Notes: generated by a model from the letters alone, not told the origin. Counted from the stretch's first letter, positions 27,867-37,346 are shown. The stretch is 64,000 bases of DNA from Ardenticatenaceae bacterium (GCA_030065875.1 JASJCR010000023.1:94890-158889), one strand, 5' to 3'. Numbers and translations are program-made.

Positions 27867-30800
27867 ATGAATAACGACGAACCAATCGAAAACAACAACC
27901 TGCCACAACCGGAACATGAGGATGAACCGGCCGATTCCCAACAGCCTGAAGGCTCGAAACAACCGGCCGCCGATCAAGACGACCTCTCCTCACCGGGTGG
28001 CACCGTTTCCCTGCTTGATCTAATACGTGCCGAAACCGGCGAACCACAACCGGTAAGCGGTCAACCCACCATCCACGATGATCTCCCGCCGGTTATTTTT
28101 ATTCCGGCTGACGAGCCGTGGCCCTCTGAAAAGGATCAGGAAGAAGCAGAGGTGCCTTCCGGCACGATGACGATCAATCTCGATCCGGAAGAAAAGAAAA
28201 TCGGCCCCGATGATCCGACCCCTCTGCCGATTTACCCGCCTTCAACAGAACCGATCGAGCGGCCGCCGATAAGCGATCCCGATGCCACGGTCATCTCCCC
28301 CCGGGTGGCTTTCCCAGGGGATACCAGCCTCGATTTGCCCACCATCCCGACCGAAGAGCAGCCAACGGTTCCGTATCGGGCGGTTCCCGATCGGCCGGTC
28401 GAGGACACACCTTCATCTCCAACGGCTCCTCCGCCAATAGATCCGCAGCAAAGGCCAACCGCACCTTCGCAGCGGCCGGTAAGGGAAGGGCGTCAGCGCC
28501 AACCCGCGCCGGCACCCCGCCAGCCTTTTCGAGAGCCGTCACAGCCGGTTCGCAGCCGTCAGCCGCAGCAGCCGGTCCGCCAGCCGGTGGTAGCGGCCGA
28601 TCCGGAGCTGCAGGCCAATCTGCCCCAGCCCATCCGAACCAATCGCGGTGGCTGCGTGCGCCGGGTGGTCACTGCCACCCTGCTACTAGGGATTTTTGGG
28701 GTGGCTTTTGTCATTATCGCCTTTAGCATCGGGTATGTGGTGGTGGCCAGCGGCCTGCCCTCCCCATCAGAATTGCAAACCAACGCCAGCCAGTTTGAAA
28801 CCGCCCGTATCTTTGACCGCAACGGCAATGAGCTATACGCCCTGGCTGACCCCAACGCCGGTAATCGCACCTATGTCGCCCTTGACGACATTTCCGAAAA
28901 CCTGATAAACGCCACCATTGCCACCGAAGATGCGCGCTTCTGGCAAAATCCGGGGTTTGACCCGATCGGCATCGCCCGCGCTATTTTTGTGGCCGTCCGC
29001 GAAGGGGACGCGTATGCCGGAGGAGGGGCCAGCACGATCACTCAGCAGCTGGCGCGCGCCCTGCTCCTCGATGCGGAAGAGCGGACTTCGCGAACCTTTA
29101 CCCGCAAGGTACGTGAGATTTTCCTGGCGTATGAAGTCAAACGCCAATATGGGAACGAAACGGTTATCGAGCTTTATTTAAACGAAATTAACTACGGCAA
29201 TCGCGCCTACGGTATCGAGGCGGCCGCTGAAACTTACTTTAACAAGTCGGCCGCAGATTTAACGCTCAGTGAAGCGGCCCTGCTGGCCGGTTTGCCCCAG
29301 GCTCCAGCCCTGTGGGACCCTTACACGGCGCCGGATAAAGCGATCGGCCGCATGTCTGAAGTGTTGATCCTCATGGTGCAGGAGCGGTACATCACCCAGG
29401 CTGAGGCTCAGGCGGCGCTTGACGAGATGGCCCTGCGCATTTACCAGCTTGAACCCCCGCAGGTGACCATCGAATATCCGCACGCCGTATTTTACGTGCT
29501 GCAGCAGCTGGAAAGCGCCAACGACGCCCAGGCGATTTATCGCGGTGGCCTCAAAATTTACACAACCATTGATCCCGCCGCCCAAAACCTGGCGGAGGAA
29601 GCGCTGGCCACCTACCGCGGCCAGATCAACCAGCTGGGGGCCAATAACGCCGCCCTCGTCTCGCTTAATCCACAGTCAGGTGAAATATTGGCGCTGGTCG
29701 GCAGCGTTGACTTTAACGATGAGGCGATCAGCGGTCAGGTCAATATGGCCCTGCAGCCGCGGCAGCCCGGTTCAACAATCAAACCGTTTGTTTATCTGGC
29801 CGCCATGCGCCAGGGATGGACCCCGTCCACACTGATTTGGGACGTGAGGACTGAATTTCCGGATGGAACCAATCCGCCCTATGTCCCCAAAAATTACGAC
29901 GATCAATTTCACGGTCCGCTGCTGCTGCGCGAGGCGCTGGGTAACTCCTACAATATTACCGCCGTCAAAGCCCTTGAGTATGTGGGGGTGTGCAATTTCC
30001 TGAGCTTTGCGCGCAACAACCTGCAGCTCACAAGCTTATCCGAAGAAGGGTGCGCTAATCTGGGGGCCTCCACCAATTACGGTCTGGCCCTCGCTTTGGG
30101 CGGCGGTGAAATCACGCCGCTAGAGATGGCTTCGGCCTATGGCATCATCGCCAACAGCGGCCAACTCGTTCAGCCCTATACGATTACCCGTATCGAGGAT
30201 CGCAGCGGAAATATTTTGTTTGAGCGAGAGGCACCTCCCGGCGTGCAAATTGTCGAGCCGGAAAACGCCTACCTCATCGCTGATATTTTGTCCGATAACG
30301 GGGCCCGACAGCCAAGCTTTGGCTTAAACAACAACCTGGTGGTTCCCGGTCTTGAGGTGGCGGCCAAAACCGGCACCTCCGGCACCGACCGCTTTGACGT
30401 GCGTGATGGCTGGACAATCGGGTTTTCACCCAGCCTGGTGACGGCCGTGTGGGTCGGCAACACCGACAATCAGCCGCTGGCCGAGGGGGCGTCTGGCTAT
30501 CAGGTGGCCTCCCCGATCTGGAACCGCTTTATGACCGGGGTGCTGACCCAGCAGCCGGCGGTGCCGTTTGCCCGACCGGCCGGCATTGTCGATCTTGAAG
30601 TTTGTGCGGATTCCGGGTCCTTGCCATCCCCCTCGTGTACCAATCGCAAGCGGGAGATATTCTCGCAAAACAATCCGCCCTTGCCGGCCGATCAGGATTT
30701 TCTGCAGGCGGTCCCGATCGACCTGTGGACCGGGTTGCAAGCCAATGACAACTGCGACGAAAACGTCTATGAGGCGAATTTTGCCAATCTGCTGGTCAGC

Positions 30801-31502
30801 GGCCGGGACGCCGTGCGCCAGCGTGAGCTGCAGCAGGCGCGTCGCTGGATCGAAGAAACAAACAGCGGCCGGCAGTGGGCCGCGAGCCGCAATATCGCCA
30901 TCCCCCTGCAATTTCCACCGCAAAACAGCTGTGATCGCACCACAGCGCGGCCGATCCTGGAAATCAGCGAGCCGCGGCCGTTTGCTGAAGTTGAGAGCGA
31001 AGTCAACGTGATCGGCTCCGTGAATGCCCCCAACTTCGACGGCTATCAAATTGATTATGGATTAACCCATGATCCGGGCGGCTTTGCTAACGTGCAGGAA
31101 CGGCGCAATACGCCGGTAAACAACGGATCGCTTTTTGAAGGGGACTTAAGTGAAATCGCGACCGGCGCCCTCACCTTAAAGGTGATTTTATTCGGGCCTG
31201 ACAACCCGTTTACCCCGGAGGAAGACCCGATCACTCAGGAACTGCTGCTGCCGCTGACGGTTTTGGAACCCACACCTACCCCCACCAGCACCCCCACGGA
31301 AACACCGACGGCAACCGCAACGGCCACCATAACCGTGACGCCCTCACCAACTTCAACGGCTGAGCCAACGGCGACGGCAACAGCCACCCTGGAACCGGCC
31401 GCCACGGTGACGGCAACTATAGAGCCGATCGCTTCACCAACGGCCGAGCTGGAAGCCACCCCCACCCTGGCTCCCACGCCGACCGAGACGCCCACGCCCT
31501 AG
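27867..31502 (+). CDS. class A penicillin-binding protein (transglycosylase/transpeptidase)
   Basis: This bifunctional enzyme polymerises glycan strands and cross-links peptidoglycan. The 1211 residues begin with about 260 cytoplasmic residues rich in Pro, Gln and Glu, then a TM helix near 265-292. A GT51 domain follows with ATEDARFWQNPG near 352 (catalytic Glu) and GGASTITQQLARALL. The transpeptidase has the active-site GSTIKPF near 635 (SxxK), SYN near 693 and KTGTSG near 834. After it lies a beta-rich domain and a Thr/Pro-rich tail of about 85 residues. The length exceeds typical PBP1A because of the disordered N-terminus and the tail. It is followed 11 nt later by a glycosyltransferase gene. 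Confidence 0.95.
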   Translation: MNNDEPIENNNLPQPEHEDEPADSQQPEGSKQPAADQDDLSSPGGTVSLLDLIRAETGEPQPVSGQPTIHDDLPPVIFIPADEPWPSEKDQEEAEVPSGTMTINLDPEEKKIGPDDPTPLPIYPPSTEPIERPPISDPDATVISPRVAFPGDTSLDLPTIPTEEQPTVPYRAVPDRPVEDTPSSPTAPPPIDPQQRPTAPSQRPVREGRQRQPAPAPRQPFREPSQPVRSRQPQQPVRQPVVAADPELQANLPQPIRTNRGGCVRRVVTATLLLGIFGVAFVIIAFSIGYVVVASGLPSPSELQTNASQFETARIFDRNGNELYALADPNAGNRTYVALDDISENLINATIATEDARFWQNPGFDPIGIARAIFVAVREGDAYAGGGASTITQQLARALLLDAEERTSRTFTRKVREIFLAYEVKRQYGNETVIELYLNEINYGNRAYGIEAAAETYFNKSAADLTLSEAALLAGLPQAPALWDPYTAPDKAIGRMSEVLILMVQERYITQAEAQAALDEMALRIYQLEPPQVTIEYPHAVFYVLQQLESANDAQAIYRGGLKIYTTIDPAAQNLAEEALATYRGQINQLGANNAALVSLNPQSGEILALVGSVDFNDEAISGQVNMALQPRQPGSTIKPFVYLAAMRQGWTPSTLIWDVRTEFPDGTNPPYVPKNYDDQFHGPLLLREALGNSYNITAVKALEYVGVCNFLSFARNNLQLTSLSEEGCANLGASTNYGLALALGGGEITPLEMASAYGIIANSGQLVQPYTITRIEDRSGNILFEREAPPGVQIVEPENAYLIADILSDNGARQPSFGLNNNLVVPGLEVAAKTGTSGTDRFDVRDGWTIGFSPSLVTAVWVGNTDNQPLAEGASGYQVASPIWNRFMTGVLTQQPAVPFARPAGIVDLEVCADSGSLPSPSCTNRKREIFSQNNPPLPADQDFLQAVPIDLWTGLQANDNCDENVYEANFANLLVSGRDAVRQRELQQARRWIEETNSGRQWAASRNIAIPLQFPPQNSCDRTTARPILEISEPRPFAEVESEVNVIGSVNAPNFDGYQIDYGLTHDPGGFANVQERRNTPVNNGSLFEGDLSEIATGALTLKVILFGPDNPFTPEEDPITQELLLPLTVLEPTPTPTSTPTETPTATATATITVTPSPTSTAEPTATATATLEPAATVTATIEPIASPTAELEATPTLAPTPTETPTP

Positions 31503-31513
31503 GATCGAGATCG

Positions 31514-32701
31514 ATGAATATCTCGTTTCTGGGTCCGTTTGGCTTTCACCCCAATAAAACCATGCGCAGCCGGGCATTTCCCCTGGCTCAGGCGCTGGTG
31601 ACCCGAGGGCACAAGGTGCAGCTTGTGATGCCCCCCTGGCAAACGCCCGAGGAAGCGGGAAAACGGTGGCGGGAAAACGGGGTTGATTTAATTTATGTCA
31701 ACTTAAAGGGTGGGGTTTTGCCAACGGTGCGACGGATGGTAGCCGCGGCTCGAGCATTTGATTCTCAGGTGATCCACGGGTTTAAACCAAAGGCACACAG
31801 CGGCCTGGCGATGTGGTGGCTGTGGCAAAGACAACGATTCGGGTCAAAAAAGCGGCTGCTGGTCACCGACACAGATGATTGGGAAGGGTGGGGCGGCTGG
31901 AATGACATCGCCCCTTACTCCACCGTCCAAAAGTATTTTTTTGCCTGGCAGGAACGCTGGGGGTTAACCCACAACGACCTTTTAACCGTGGCCAGTCGTG
32001 CGCTGGGGCAAAAAAGCCGCCGCCTGGGGCAGCCAACCGATCAAATACTCTATCTGCCAAACGGCTCCGGCATCTCTTCAGCCCCAGTACGGCTGACCGA
32101 AATCACCGCCAAAAAAGAAACTCTCGGCTTATCAAACCGGCCGACGGTATTACTCTACAGCCGTCTGTTTGAATTTGATATCGCCCGTCTAACCAAAATT
32201 CTAAAGCAGGTGCACGCCAAGCTGCCCAATTTGGCCATCCTTTCTATCGGTACCGGCTTATTTGGCGAAGATCATCACGACTTAAGACAGCATTTTCGTC
32301 GGGCAGGCTTGCTCGATTTGGTGATCGATTTAGGCTGGCTGGAAGAAGAAGCACTGCCCGCGGCGATCCTGGCGGCCGATGTTGGGCTGTATTTGATGGA
32401 CGATACGCTGCTCAATCGCACCAAATGCCCGGTCAAGCTGGCCGACATGATTTCACTCGGTTTGCCGGTTGTCGGTGAGCGGGTTGGCCAGGTGCCCGAG
32501 TATGTAGTATCCGAGGAAAACGGCCTGCTGCGCGCATCGGGGGATATCGCCGGGGTGGCGACCGATTTGCTCAACCTGCTGCAAAACCCCGGCCAGCGGG
32601 CTGCCTATGGCTACAGCGGCCGCGCCCGCTGGCAGCAGCTGTTTAGCTGGGATCGCCAGGCGGAAAAATATGAGGAAAAAATATCAATAACCAATGGTTA
32701 A
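31514..32701 (+). CDS. GT4-like glycosyltransferase
   Basis: This 395-residue GT-B enzyme begins MNISFLGPFGFHPNKTM, with the typical first Rossmann strand. The C-terminal domain has RPTVLLYSRLFEFDIARL, LAILSIGTGLFGEDHHDL and a region KCPVKLADMISLGLPVVGE. The latter equals the donor-binding segment of group 1 transferases, although the usual EG(F/L) is weak. It lies directly downstream of the penicillin-binding protein gene and is likely co-transcribed, which suggests a cell-envelope glycan role. Its last residues (ISITNG) are encoded by the adjoining heptad tract. Confidence 0.82.
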   Translation: MNISFLGPFGFHPNKTMRSRAFPLAQALVTRGHKVQLVMPPWQTPEEAGKRWRENGVDLIYVNLKGGVLPTVRRMVAAARAFDSQVIHGFKPKAHSGLAMWWLWQRQRFGSKKRLLVTDTDDWEGWGGWNDIAPYSTVQKYFFAWQERWGLTHNDLLTVASRALGQKSRRLGQPTDQILYLPNGSGISSAPVRLTEITAKKETLGLSNRPTVLLYSRLFEFDIARLTKILKQVHAKLPNLAILSIGTGLFGEDHHDLRQHFRRAGLLDLVIDLGWLEEEALPAAILAADVGLYLMDDTLLNRTKCPVKLADMISLGLPVVGERVGQVPEYVVSEENGLLRASGDIAGVATDLLNLLQNPGQRAAYGYSGRARWQQLFSWDRQAEKYEEKISITNG

Positions 32702-32767
32702 TCGTCAATTGTCAATTGCTAATGACTAACCGTCAATCGCATCTCGTATTTCTAATCTCGTATTTCC
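32685..32767. repeat. Mixed heptad tract (CAATAAC, AATTGTC and ATTTCTA types)
   Basis: Units of three different families stand side by side here: AATAACC-type, then GTCAATT-type, then ATCTCGTATTTC-type. The first units form the last codons and stop of the glycosyltransferase gene. The last units end directly at the ATG of the next gene. The mosaic makeup suggests successive insertions. Confidence 0.75.
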
Positions 32768-32768
32768 C

Positions 32769-33758
32769 ATGTCATTACCCGATCTCATCATTCACTGCGA
32801 CTGGGGCAACCAGCCGCACAAGCGTTGGATGGCCGCAGCCAGGCGGCAGGGGCAAACGTATGCGCTTTCCGGCCCGATGCTGGCCCCGCTTTTGCCAGCC
32901 TATCTATTTAAGCAAGATAGCCAATCCGTGCTGATCGGTTTTGACGTGCCCTTTGGTCTACCCCTCGCTTACGCTCAAAAAATCCACTGTCCCGATTTTT
33001 CAACATTTTTAAGATGGCTTGAGCGGCCGGAATGGGCCACTTTTTTTGAACCGGCTGATGATCCAGCCGACATTTCCCTGCGCCGGCCGTTTTATCCGGC
33101 CCGACCTGGCGGTACGCAGCGGCAGCACCTGCTCGACGGCCTGCGTGTATCCCACATCGACGATCTGCGTCGGAAATGCGACCTGGCCACCGCCGATCGC
33201 GGGGCGGCCGCCCCCCTTTTCTGGACGCTCGGGGCTCAGCAGGTTGGCAAAGCGGCTCTAACCGCCTGGCGCGAAGCGCTGCTGCCCGCTTTGCGCAACC
33301 CGCAGCTCGATATCGGGCTGTGGCCGTTTGCTGGAAAGCTGTTCGACCTGCTGGCAACCCATCAAATCGTTGTGGCCGAGGCGTATCCAGCCGAATTTTA
33401 CAGACATCTGCAGATTAAATTTCCGCGCCGGTCAGGACAAAAATCGGGCAAGCGGGTTCAGGCTGAGCGCCAGGCCAACGCGCCCCAGCTTTTGAATTGG
33501 ATCAACACCAATGGCATCCTGGCCGATTCCTATTTAATCGAATTAATCAAGCAGGGGTTTGGTCCAGGCGCGGCCGGTGAAGATCCATTTGATGCGGTTG
33601 TCGGGCTGCTGGGAATGCTCAACGTTGTCCTGGGTCATCAGCCGCCGGGAGAGCCGGCCGATGACCAAATCAGGGTGGTTGAGGGGTGGATTTTGGGACA
33701 ACAGGCTCCAGACCACAGACAACAGACCACAGACTTCAGAAGGGATACCCTACAGTGA
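32769..33758 (+). CDS. DUF429-like protein (predicted RNase H-like fold)
   Basis: The 329-residue product begins with LIIHCDWGN and has VLIGFDVPFGLPLAYAQ near residue 55, VVAEAYPAEFYRHL near 205 and DPFDAVVGLLGMLNV near 275. This order (Asp, Asp, Glu-Ala-Tyr-Pro, Asp-x-x-Asp-Ala) resembles DUF429 proteins, thought to have an RNase H-like fold. No activity is established. The final 17 residues (APDHRQQTTDFRRDTLQ) are encoded by CAGACNN heptad repeats and so are probably not part of the ancestral protein. The 3' end overlaps the convergent VanZ-like gene by 9 nt inside that repeat. Confidence 0.7.
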   Translation: MSLPDLIIHCDWGNQPHKRWMAAARRQGQTYALSGPMLAPLLPAYLFKQDSQSVLIGFDVPFGLPLAYAQKIHCPDFSTFLRWLERPEWATFFEPADDPADISLRRPFYPARPGGTQRQHLLDGLRVSHIDDLRRKCDLATADRGAAAPLFWTLGAQQVGKAALTAWREALLPALRNPQLDIGLWPFAGKLFDLLATHQIVVAEAYPAEFYRHLQIKFPRRSGQKSGKRVQAERQANAPQLLNWINTNGILADSYLIELIKQGFGPGAAGEDPFDAVVGLLGMLNVVLGHQPPGEPADDQIRVVEGWILGQQAPDHRQQTTDFRRDTLQ

Positions 33759-33785
33759 TGTCTGATGTCTGACGTCTGTGGTCTT
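33708..33785. repeat. Inverted heptad repeat, CAGACNN family, inside two gene ends
   Basis: Left-arm ACAGACN units (33708-33740) pair with right-arm TCTGANG/GTCTGTGG units (33757-33785). The element encodes the C-termini of both convergent genes that meet here. It is the clearest case in the window of a repeat serving as coding sequence on both strands. Confidence 0.85.
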
Positions 33786-34133
33786 AACAAGAAAGCTGAG
33801 GGACCCCACCACCACGATCCCGCTGATGTTTGCCAGCAGATCGACCAGTGATGCGGTGCGGGTTTGCAGCCAAATTTGGGAAAACTCCTCACCCGTCATG
33901 AAAATCAGCACGGCCGCAGAGCCCCACAAAATCGGTATGCCGCGCCATCGCCAGTGGCGATTGCCTAGAGTCAGGTTGAGCAGCAGGGCCATCGTGCCAG
34001 TTAACATAAAGTGAGCAAACTTATCCCCTCCCGGAACTCTGTAAAACAGATACAAATACTCCGGGGCGGTATTGGCCACGGCGATAATCAGCAAAATCAT
34101 TAAACCAAAGGTGATGGTGATCCATTTAAGCAT
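33750..34133 (-). CDS. VanZ-like membrane protein
   Basis: The 127-residue protein from ATG 34133 (MLKWITITFG) has four predicted TM helices. The VanZ-like signature is PGGDKFAHFMLTG followed by EEFSQIWLQTRTASLVDLLAN, where Asp, His, Glu and Gln residues are conserved in the family. VanZ gives teicoplanin resistance in enterococci, but most relatives have no known role. The frame opens at 34160 but the first nine codons come from unrelated sequence. The last ten residues (TTDVRHQTSL) are encoded by the CAGACNN repeat. Confidence 0.8.
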   Translation of the reverse strand: MLKWITITFGLMILLIIAVANTAPEYLYLFYRVPGGDKFAHFMLTGTMALLLNLTLGNRHWRWRGIPILWGSAAVLIFMTGEEFSQIWLQTRTASLVDLLANISGIVVVGSLSFLVKTTDVRHQTSL

Positions 34134-34145
34134 ATTTTCTTCGCA

Positions 34146-34231
34146 GAAGACCACAGACATCAGACCTCAGACTACAAAATAGCATCAACGTGGATTTGAC
34201 CCACTGAGGTCTGAAGTCTGTTGTCTGTTCT
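34146..34231. repeat. Inverted heptad repeat, CAGACNN family
   Basis: ACAGACAT/CAGACCT units (34146-34174) face TGAGGTCTGAAGTCTGTTGT-type units (34203-34231) across a loop of about 30 nt. It lies in the divergent gap between the VanZ-like and debranching-enzyme genes. Two members of this family thus flank the VanZ-like gene. Confidence 0.82.
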
Positions 34232-34310
34232 CTAAGTTAAGGCTATCATCTACCCTACTTGCCCATGGACCTAGATCCAAGCACTTAAGTGCAGCAAGAG
34301 AGGTACATAA

Positions 34311-36311
34311 ATGATCGATTTTGGAAGAGATGTGACCGGCCGAATTGATGTGTCTGCCGGCCGTGAATGGCTCGTCACCAACGGGATTGGCGGATTTGCC
34401 ATGGGAACCATCGCCGGGGTGTTGACCCGTCGCTACCATGGCCTGCTTGTTGCTGCCCTCAATCCGCCCCTCGGCCGCAAGCTGATGCTGGCCAAGTTAG
34501 ACGAAACGGTTTACTACAACAATCAATATTATCCGCTCTATATCGACCAGTGGTATGGTGATCTACACGAAGAACCAGGGCTGTACAAACCCAACGGACA
34601 CTTTAATATCGAGCGCTTTCGCCTGGTTGGAACCACTCCCCACTGGACTTACGCCTGTGGCGATGCCCTGCTAAATAAACGAATCTGGATGCAGCAGGGT
34701 GAAAACACCACCTATATTCAATACACCATGCTGCGCGGCAGTGCCCCGCTTTGGCTCTATCCCAAAGCGATGATCAACTTTCGCGACTACCATAAAACGA
34801 CAATCGCCGGGGAAATTTCCCCCACCGTCGAAGAGATCGATCACGGCCTCAAAATTAACTTTGACGACACAAATCCATCTCTTTATCTGTTCCACAGCAA
34901 AGGAGATGTCTATCCGCAAGACGAGTGGCACGAAGATTATTACCTTTCGCTGGAAGAATTCCGGGGCATGCCCGATGTCGTTGAAGATCACCTTCATATC
35001 GCCGATTTTGTCATTGAGCTAAATCCTGGAGAGTCGGTAACCATGATCGCGTCCACCCGCCCGGACCCCAATCTGGATGGCACGGCCGCCTTTGGTGAAC
35101 AGCAGGCCCACGAAGCCCGCATTATCGCCCTGGCTGAAGAAGTTCAGGGGCCGGTTGATGAGGCCATGAAGCATATGGTGGTGGCGGCCGATCAATTTAT
35201 CGTCAAGCGCTCCTCACCCCAAAATCAAAATGGACACTCAATTATCGCCGGCTACCCCTGGTTTTCCGACTGGGGGCGAGACACGATGATCAGCATCCCT
35301 GGATTAACCTTATGCAACGGCCGGGCTGATATCGGCCGCAGTATTTTGCACACCTACGCCCAATATGTCGATCAGGGGATGCTCCCCAATCGCTTTCCCG
35401 ATGAAGGGGAAATTCCCGAATACAACACGGCCGATGCCAGCCTGTGGTATTTTCAGGCGATTCGCACCTATATGGAAACCACGCACGATTTAGATTTTCT
35501 ACGGGAAATTTTTCCTGTTCTGGAAGATATCATTGCCTGGCTGCAAAAAGGCACCCGCTACAGCATCAAAGTTGATCCCGTTGACACCCTGCTCTACGCC
35601 GGAGAAGAAGGAATTCAGCTCACCTGGATGGATGCAAAAATCAAAGATTGGGTCGTCACGCCGCGCACGGGCAAACCGGTGGAAATTAACGCCCTGTGGT
35701 ACAACGCCCTCATGAGCATGGTCCATTTTGCCAAATGGCTTGGGCGAGACGGCAAATCGTATGAGATTCTGGCCGCCCGAGTCAAGGCCGGATTTGAGCG
35801 ATTCTGGTGTTCCCCTGAAGGATACTGTTACGATGTCATCGACGGGCCGGAGGGGCACGACATTAGCCTGCGGCCAAATCAACTGCTGGCGGTCTCCCTG
35901 TCGCATAGCCCGCTTAATGCCGATCGCCAAAAAATGGTGCTTGATATTTGTACTCGCGAGTTGTTAACCTCTCACGGTCTGCGCACGCTGGCCCCAGCCC
36001 ACGATGATTACGCCGGCCGCTACGGGGGTGATATTCGCAAGCGGGACAGCGTCTATCATCAGGGAACCGTATGGGGGTGGTTGATCGGTCCGTTTATCGC
36101 CGCTCATTTGCGCGTGTATAAAGACCCAGCGCTGGCCCGCTCCTACCTCGATCCGGCCCTCACCCATCTCAACGAACATGGTTTGGGCAGCATTAGTGAA
36201 ATCTTTGATGGCGATCCCCCCTTCTTCCCTCGGGGCTGCCCCGCCCAGGCATGGAGCGTGGCGGAATACCTGCGGGCGTGGTGCATGATCCGGCAAGCGG
36301 AGAAAAAATAG
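34311..36311 (+). CDS. amylo-alpha-1,6-glucosidase / glycogen debranching-like enzyme
   Basis: The 666-residue protein matches the bacterial glycogen-debranching family that hydrolyses alpha-1,6 branch stubs. The N-terminal domain starts GREWLVTNGIGGFAMGTI and RRYHGLLVAALNPP, both diagnostic. The catalytic (alpha/alpha)6 barrel has GYPWFSDWGRDTMISIPGL near residue 320 and NRFPDEGEIPEYNTADASLW near 362, with acidic catalytic candidates. HQGTVWGWLIGPFIAAHL lies near 583. No signal peptide is present, so it acts in the cytoplasm. No glycogen synthesis gene is adjacent. A repeat hairpin follows the stop codon. Confidence 0.9.
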   Translation: MIDFGRDVTGRIDVSAGREWLVTNGIGGFAMGTIAGVLTRRYHGLLVAALNPPLGRKLMLAKLDETVYYNNQYYPLYIDQWYGDLHEEPGLYKPNGHFNIERFRLVGTTPHWTYACGDALLNKRIWMQQGENTTYIQYTMLRGSAPLWLYPKAMINFRDYHKTTIAGEISPTVEEIDHGLKINFDDTNPSLYLFHSKGDVYPQDEWHEDYYLSLEEFRGMPDVVEDHLHIADFVIELNPGESVTMIASTRPDPNLDGTAAFGEQQAHEARIIALAEEVQGPVDEAMKHMVVAADQFIVKRSSPQNQNGHSIIAGYPWFSDWGRDTMISIPGLTLCNGRADIGRSILHTYAQYVDQGMLPNRFPDEGEIPEYNTADASLWYFQAIRTYMETTHDLDFLREIFPVLEDIIAWLQKGTRYSIKVDPVDTLLYAGEEGIQLTWMDAKIKDWVVTPRTGKPVEINALWYNALMSMVHFAKWLGRDGKSYEILAARVKAGFERFWCSPEGYCYDVIDGPEGHDISLRPNQLLAVSLSHSPLNADRQKMVLDICTRELLTSHGLRTLAPAHDDYAGRYGGDIRKRDSVYHQGTVWGWLIGPFIAAHLRVYKDPALARSYLDPALTHLNEHGLGSISEIFDGDPPFFPRGCPAQAWSVAEYLRAWCMIRQAEKK

Positions 36312-36410
36312 CTAATTGCCAATTGCTAATTGCTAATTGCTAATTGCTAATTGCTAATTGCTAAAAGGATAAACCAAATTTAGCTATTGGCAATTAGCAA
36401 ATAACAATTT
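36309..36410. repeat. Heptad repeat TAATTGC (7 units) with inverted partner
   Basis: Six exact TAATTGC units and one CAATTGC unit run from 36313 to 36361. An inverted tract (CTATTGGCAATTAGCAA) follows at about 36383-36405, so a hairpin can form. The element fills the gap between two convergent genes and may act as an unusual termination structure, although no T run of intrinsic-terminator type follows. Confidence 0.88.
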
Positions 36411-36411
36411 A

Positions 36412-37113
36412 TTATGCTGGTATTCCCGCTCCATGGATCGGCCGGGCGGCCGGGGAAGCCAAAAACAAGATGATCTGCGCCAAATCAGCGGGGGTTACCC
36501 ATTTAGAAAAATCCGCTTTTGGCATCGCTTCCCGGTTGATGGGCGTGTCAATTGTATCCGGCAAAACGCAGTTGACGTTGATGCCCTGCGACTTTAGCTC
36601 GGCCGACATGCTCTCCGTCAGGCGCATCACGGCGCTTTTGGACACGCTGTAGGCGGCCATATTTTTATGTCCCTCTAAACCGGCCTGCGCGCCAACATTG
36701 ATGATTTTTCCAGCCTGACGCTCAATCATCTTCGGCACAAACGCCCGCGCCGTCAACAATATCGATTGGGCGTTGAGGCTCAGTAGAAAATTCCACGTTT
36801 TCAGATCGGTTTTGTGCACGGGGTCGCCCATCTTAAAGCCACCGGCAATATTGACCAGCACGTCGATGTGCCCCACAACCTCTAATATTTTGCCGGCCGC
36901 GGCCGCCACATCGTCTTCAGAAGTTAAATCCGCGGCAAAGAAGCCCACCCCGGCCGCATCAGCCCATTGGGGAAACGCCTTTTCCAGCGAATCAACCGTA
37001 CGATTGACCAGAATTAAATTGGCCCCGGCCGCAAAAAAAGCCTCGGCCGCAGCCTGGCCCAAATTTCCGGCCGCGCCGGTGATAAGTACGTTTTGGTTGA
37101 AGAAATCAAACAT
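36412..37113 (-). CDS. short-chain dehydrogenase/reductase
   Basis: This 233-residue NAD(P)-dependent oxidoreductase of the classical SDR type has the cofactor motif TGAAGNLGQAAAEAF near the N-terminus and NIAGG at the NNAG position. The catalytic pattern is YSVSKSAV (YxxxK) near residue 156, although the preceding Ser of the catalytic triad is at NVGAQAG rather than a clear Ser-x-x-G. FabG-like substrates are possible but not shown. It stands alone between repeat tracts on both sides. Confidence 0.88.
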   Translation of the reverse strand: MFDFFNQNVLITGAAGNLGQAAAEAFFAAGANLILVNRTVDSLEKAFPQWADAAGVGFFAADLTSEDDVAAAAGKILEVVGHIDVLVNIAGGFKMGDPVHKTDLKTWNFLLSLNAQSILLTARAFVPKMIERQAGKIINVGAQAGLEGHKNMAAYSVSKSAVMRLTESMSAELKSQGINVNCVLPDTIDTPINREAMPKADFSKWVTPADLAQIILFLASPAARPIHGAGIPA

Positions 37114-37118
37114 AAGAG

Positions 37119-37181
37119 ATATGAGATACGAAATACGAGATACGAAATACGAGATACGAGATACGAGATACGAGATACGAA
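37119..37181. repeat. Heptad repeat ATACGAR (9 units)
   Basis: Nine units run without a gap (ATATGAG, then ATACGAA and ATACGAG in mixed order). It is the longest uninterrupted tract of this family in the window. It starts 6 nt upstream of the SDR start codon, so it would lie in the leader or promoter of that gene. Confidence 0.92.
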
Positions 37182-37242
37182 AGATGGTGGGCTTGATAAA
37201 GATTTACGATTTTGGATTTACGAATGAATCTTCATGCAGCTA

Positions 37243-37346
37243 AACCAATAACCAATAAACGAATAAATCAATACACCAATACACTAAGACACAATAACCA
37301 CTCCGTTAACCATTGATTATTGCCAATTGATTATTGACTATTTTTC
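37243..37346. repeat. Heptad tract, CCAATAA/CGAATAA family
   Basis: Units such as CCAATAA, CGAATAA, TCAATAC and CCAATAC lead into a TTGATTATTGCC-type inverted stretch that ends within the last codons of the accC gene. It is one of the tracts that touch a stop codon. Confidence 0.78.

Noticed and set aside
36309..36410. CRISPR array
   Set aside because: The TAATTGC units are contiguous 7-nt repeats without unique spacers, and no cas gene is in the window.
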